A stretch of DNA of 64,000 nucleotides. Source: Chitinophaga sp. H8 (GTDB lineage Bacteria > Bacteroidota > Bacteroidia > Chitinophagales > Chitinophagaceae). Within the stretch, counting starts at the first letter, position 1; each line of letters opens with the position of its first letter. The position numbers were made by a program, and so were the translations under genes. The stretch is from the NCBI RefSeq assembly GCF_040567655.1, contig NZ_JBEXAC010000002.1, positions 2,878,906 through 2,942,905 of the forward strand. The letters run 5' to 3'. The notes under the pieces were generated by a model that was given only the letters and a program-made list of their open reading frames with translations, was not told the origin of the DNA and did no database searches. Of this stretch, positions 61,342 through 64,000 are shown piece after piece.

Positions 61342-62748
61342 TCAGGAGCGTTGCAGGGAGGTAATATGGCGGGTCTGTAAAATCCCCTTTCCTTCTACCT
61401 GTAGCGTTACCTTACTTGTAGTACCCTGAATGTTGCGCAACTGTACGCTGATATCATTATTCCCCTGGTTAAGGGGGATACGTGCATAGTAGATCGCATA
61501 GGGCAGGCTTTGCCAGTTGCGGGTATCGGCTTTTTCCGTCAGAAAAGAAAGTGCGTCAAAAACCTGTCCGGCTGTTTCATCCTTTTTTTTGATCTCGTGT
61601 TCTGCCAGCTTTTTGATGGCCAGCCGGGTCAGTGCCAGCCCCATTTCCTTCAGGAAACGTTCCTGCAATGTTTTGAAAGCCAGTTTGTTTACATCTTCCA
61701 CCATTTCCAAAGTAATTGCATGCGCGCTATCGGGCATTACCTGTGCCTGGGTAAAGTAAAGGGGCTGTTCTACGTATTTAGGGAAGGCTACCCGGAATGT
61801 TTGTAATCCCTTGAGCCGGTGCGCAGAATCACGGGGAAACAGGTTAAAATCAAAGGGGATAAAAACCGTATGTTGTTCATCCGTAAAACCAAAGCTGCCA
61901 GGGCCATTTTGGGTGAGGGTAAAGAAGATATTATTTTCCGCTTTTACAGGCGCCAGTCCGTTTTCCCAGAACAGCAACAGTTCTCCACCAGGGGCAGCAG
62001 GAGCAGGTACATATGTCCGGTTAAATTGTTGTTCGTAATAGGCCAGCTCAGATTGAAAGCCATTAAGATATGCCGTGCGCAGCAGGTCCTGTTGTAATTG
62101 CTCCGGAAGTTTTACACCATAGTAGCTGTTGTCTTTATTTTTAAGATAAAGATCAGCCGCATTGCGATAGGAAATAAATGCATCATTGATATGATGGGCG
62201 CTTTCATAGATGATCCCTTGCAGGATCAGGGAAAAAGCGTCGTTGGAATACTTGTTTGCGTTATTGTTGCGCTGATCATTGAGTGCGTTGTTGCTGAGGG
62301 TAATGCGCCGGGCTTCTACTACGGCATCTTCCGGCAGTCGGAGGTGCAGGTAGTTGATGGCCTTGTAGTAATGGATGAGCAGCTTTTCAAAATCCTCTCC
62401 CCGGTATTGCTGCATGGCAGGGTTGGTGAGCAGTCCTACTGCCTGGTCCCATACACGATGGTAGCCGCTTTCCAGCAGGGAGTCTGCCGCATTGAGGTAT
62501 TGGTTACTTGCAGTATAGTCGCCCATTAAAAAGGCGGTGCGGCCTTTTTCCAGGAGGAACAGCAATTTGTTCCGCTTGCGTTGCAGGTACTTGTTATGGT
62601 CCAGGTCACGATCAGCAGCTTCATAGCTGCCCTGTGCCAGGTGCGTGTAATAGCTGGAGATCTTGCTATTGTAGGTTTGGCAGGAAACAAAAATGGACAT
62701 TACTGCCGTTATAAGCAATGCCCATTTTTTGTTTAAATATTGGTTCAT
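61342..62748 (-). CDS. COG3014-like lipoprotein, 468 aa
   Basis: Secreted lipoprotein related to COG3014 conserved proteins. The lipobox is FVSC (Cys at about 23), followed by QTYNSKISSYYTHLAQGSYEAADRDLD. A TPR-like region (LLFLLEKGRTAFLMGDYTASNQYLNAADSLL, then NNANKYSNDAFSLILQGIIYESAHHINDAFISYRNAADLY) is followed by beta-rich segments. The C-terminus reads SLPYAIYYARIPLNQGNNDISVQL. It follows the LpoB-like gene (30-bp gap), in the order used by several bacteria that encode both, where they are thought to support peptidoglycan synthesis or an envelope complex. Confidence 0.82.
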   Translation of the reverse strand: MNQYLNKKWALLITAVMSIFVSCQTYNSKISSYYTHLAQGSYEAADRDLDHNKYLQRKRNKLLFLLEKGRTAFLMGDYTASNQYLNAADSLLESGYHRVWDQAVGLLTNPAMQQYRGEDFEKLLIHYYKAINYLHLRLPEDAVVEARRITLSNNALNDQRNNNANKYSNDAFSLILQGIIYESAHHINDAFISYRNAADLYLKNKDNSYYGVKLPEQLQQDLLRTAYLNGFQSELAYYEQQFNRTYVPAPAAPGGELLLFWENGLAPVKAENNIFFTLTQNGPGSFGFTDEQHTVFIPFDFNLFPRDSAHRLKGLQTFRVAFPKYVEQPLYFTQAQVMPDSAHAITLEMVEDVNKLAFKTLQERFLKEMGLALTRLAIKKLAEHEIKKKDETAGQVFDALSFLTEKADTRNWQSLPYAIYYARIPLNQGNNDISVQLRNIQGTTSKVTLQVEGKGILQTRHITSLQRS

Positions 62749-62777
62749 CCGTTCTTCTGTTAGTCTAAAGCCTGTGC

Positions 62778-63371
62778 TTAGTTCTTTACATATTTGGCAA
62801 TCTTTTTATTGCCTATCCATACTACTTCATTGCTTTGGATATCTGTGAGCTCCAGGTCTACCTGGTAGTACATTACTTTCTGCCGTTTGTGAGAATCCAC
62901 AATGGAGTTGATGGAGCCTTGCAGGATATAATCTGCCCCTACTTCCAGTCCCCATTTTTTCATGGTAGACAGGGAAGCATTTTTCTGCTGATCGCCTCTT
63001 TCTCCACGAAGTTCTTCCCGTTTAGCGCCGCCCTGTACCAGCCTTACTTTCTGAGATGCGATAAAAGAGCGTTCCACATCTTTTACAAAAGTTTCTGCAT
63101 CAATGTGCTCATGGCTTTTATTAGCTACCAGGCCTACGATCACTACCGGTCTTTTATCGGAATGACGTTGCATAAAAGCACTCAGCCAGTTGTCGGCCAA
63201 TATATTGGTAGTCATGGTTTCTGCTACCAGTCTGGAATCGGTATTGTTCCACCGGCCACTTACATCTATTTGTTCGTTTTCGCTTACCCTGGTTACCTGG
63301 CGGCCACATCCGGCCAATAACAAACTACCGCATACAGCGCTGATAATAGCGGTTGCTCTGAGATTTAACAT
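62778..63371 (-). CDS. LpoB-like penicillin-binding-protein activator lipoprotein
   Basis: 197-aa lipoprotein. The signal ends LLAGC (Cys at about 22), followed by GRQVTRVSENEQIDVSGRWNNTDSRLVAETM, matching the LpoB start. It continues RPVVIVGLVANKSHEHIDAETFVKDVERSF and MKKWGLEVGADYILQGSINSIVDSHKRQKVMYYQVDLELTDIQSNEVVW, all family traits. In Enterobacteria, LpoB activates PBP1B from the outer membrane. The equivalent role here is inferred. It is the middle gene of a minus-strand cluster. Confidence 0.88.
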   Translation of the reverse strand: MLNLRATAIISAVCGSLLLAGCGRQVTRVSENEQIDVSGRWNNTDSRLVAETMTTNILADNWLSAFMQRHSDKRPVVIVGLVANKSHEHIDAETFVKDVERSFIASQKVRLVQGGAKREELRGERGDQQKNASLSTMKKWGLEVGADYILQGSINSIVDSHKRQKVMYYQVDLELTDIQSNEVVWIGNKKIAKYVKN

Positions 63372-63407
63372 GAATCCTGTTTTTTGAATAATGTTGTGAT
63401 GGTATAA

Positions 63408-63435
63408 CCGGCAGGCGTAATGGGGGGCCTGCCGG
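63408..63435 (-). other. Hairpin between the 133-aa gene and the LpoB-like gene
   Basis: CCGGCAGGC (63408-63416) pairs with GCCTGCCGG (63427-63435) around a 10-nt loop, in the 87-bp gap. No T run follows on the minus strand, so it may regulate expression of the downstream genes without ending transcription. Confidence 0.5.
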
Positions 63436-63458
63436 GAGATTAGAATGGCGATAAATAC

Positions 63459-63860
63459 TTAATGAAAGAGGCTATACAAACCCAATGCTACAGAGGTCAG
63501 TGTCAGGTATTCTACCCATCCTGTACCGGTAAATCCACTGTAATACGACCGGCCATATCCGTACCGGTGGTAAGGGCGGTAATAAGGAGCATCCCCGAAG
63601 ACAGCTCTTTGCATACGTCTTTCCTGGCGCCATTCCCGGCGCTGGTCTTTCCGCTCCTGCTTCAGTTGCAAAAAGTCATATGCTTTATAAGTTTGCTGTA
63701 CGGTAGTACCATGTGTTTGTGTCAGGGAGTCGGAGAGCAGCATATAGTGCTGCCTGCTTTCCTGGCTGGCGGGGTTTTGATCAGTCATTTTTTCCTGGGC
63801 AACAGCCGTGCGGGTGGCAGCGGATACAAGGAGCAGTAAGGCGAAATATTTAAGTCCCAT
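63459..63860 (-). CDS. Small secreted hypothetical protein, 133 aa
   Basis: I do not recognise this family. A signal peptide ends at about TAVAQ (residue 21). The mature protein has a strongly basic/aromatic central part (LKQERKDQRREWRQERRMQRAVFGDAPYYRPYHRYGYGRSYYSGF) and a hydrophobic C-terminus (YLTLTSVALGLYSLF) that could insert in a membrane. It is the first gene of the minus-strand cluster with LpoB-like and COG3014-like lipoproteins, so an envelope role is plausible. Confidence 0.7.
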   Translation of the reverse strand: MGLKYFALLLLVSAATRTAVAQEKMTDQNPASQESRQHYMLLSDSLTQTHGTTVQQTYKAYDFLQLKQERKDQRREWRQERRMQRAVFGDAPYYRPYHRYGYGRSYYSGFTGTGWVEYLTLTSVALGLYSLFH

Positions 63861-63942
63861 ATAAATAATTTTTAACCGGCAACGTGTAAAAGAGCCTCCA
63901 TTGCTGCGGTGTTATTTATATGACGTGCGCAAAAAACGGTAC

Positions 63943-63953
63943 CCCCATAGGGG
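63943..63953. promoter_or_regulatory. CCCCATAGGGG palindrome upstream of the envelope cluster
   Basis: A GC-rich palindrome in an AT-rich leader, 83 bp before the start of the minus-strand gene at 63860. It could be a regulator site. There is no other evidence, and the remaining bases to the window end hold no gene that I can see. Confidence 0.3.
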
Positions 63954-64000
63954 AATAAAAAAAATCTTTCCTTACCAGACAACAGCATTTCTCCATGTTC

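Noticed and set aside
1..64000. tRNA, rRNA, insertion sequences, phage or toxin-antitoxin genes
   Set aside because: I looked for cloverleaf-like segments, transposase or integrase motifs and paired toxin genes and found none that I could support; all long frames belong to the listed genes.

Overview
The window looks like chromosome from a Bacteroidota member, most likely Chitinophagaceae (Chitinophaga-like). This rests on four SusC/SusD pairs, promoter cores of the Bacteroidota type TAnnTTTG, almost no Shine-Dalgarno sequences before genes, BlaI/M56, FecR/ECF and LytS/LytTR pairs, and DUF4270/DUF4907 lipoproteins. The genus is inferred; no database search was run. I saw no tRNA, rRNA, CRISPR array, insertion sequence or phage gene.

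Layout. 1-17.3 kb is a glycan-uptake region: a minus-strand susC/susD pair (0.1-5.1 kb), a 0.9-kb divergent control region, a plus-strand susC/susD pair (6.1-10.3 kb), an unknown secreted protein, a GH76-like glycosidase whose start codon lies in a perfect 19-bp inverted repeat, a PepSY membrane protein and a GH3 beta-glucosidase. 17.3-33.7 kb holds amino-acid biosynthesis: his leader peptide and attenuator, hisG-hisD-hisC-(68-aa membrane protein)-hisB, a convergent acyltransferase gene, trp leader peptide and attenuator, trpE-G-D-C-F-B-A, then hisH-(GNAT-hisA fusion)-hisF-hisIE. The trp operon therefore sits between the two halves of the his operon, and the late his genes may be transcribed from the trp promoter. 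33.7-38 kb has two paralogous TlpA-like thioredoxins and a BlaI/M56 signalling pair. 38-46.2 kb has a lipoprotein FGE-sulfatase-family protein, a GH1 beta-glucosidase and a third susC/susD pair. 46.2-50.5 kb has a beta-barrel protein and DUF4270 lipoprotein on the minus strand, divergent from a Kelch lipoprotein and DUF4907 protein. 50.5-61.3 kb has LytS/LytTR, an ECF sigma factor divergent from its presumed FecR anti-sigma factor, an STN-containing susC with susD, and a purple-acid-phosphatase-like enzyme. 61.3-63.9 kb is a minus-strand envelope lipoprotein cluster with an LpoB-like protein.

How the parts work together. The four SusCD pairs import ligands across the outer membrane. The neighbouring GH76, GH3, GH1 and phosphatase supply enzymes that could trim glycans or phosphorylated compounds. 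The fourth pair is probably switched on by the sigma/FecR relay through its STN domain. The his and trp blocks are controlled by classical ribosome-mediated attenuation: leader peptides with 7 His and 3 Trp codons, each followed by a terminator hairpin.

The least explained structures are: a 15-codon ORF with a perfect Shine-Dalgarno and its own terminator (5.7 kb); a 17-bp periodic repeat array (5.4 kb); the start-codon hairpin at 12.2 kb; the GNAT-HisA fusion; phased TTAACA boxes before lytS; and a 91-bp-period duplicated element before fecR.
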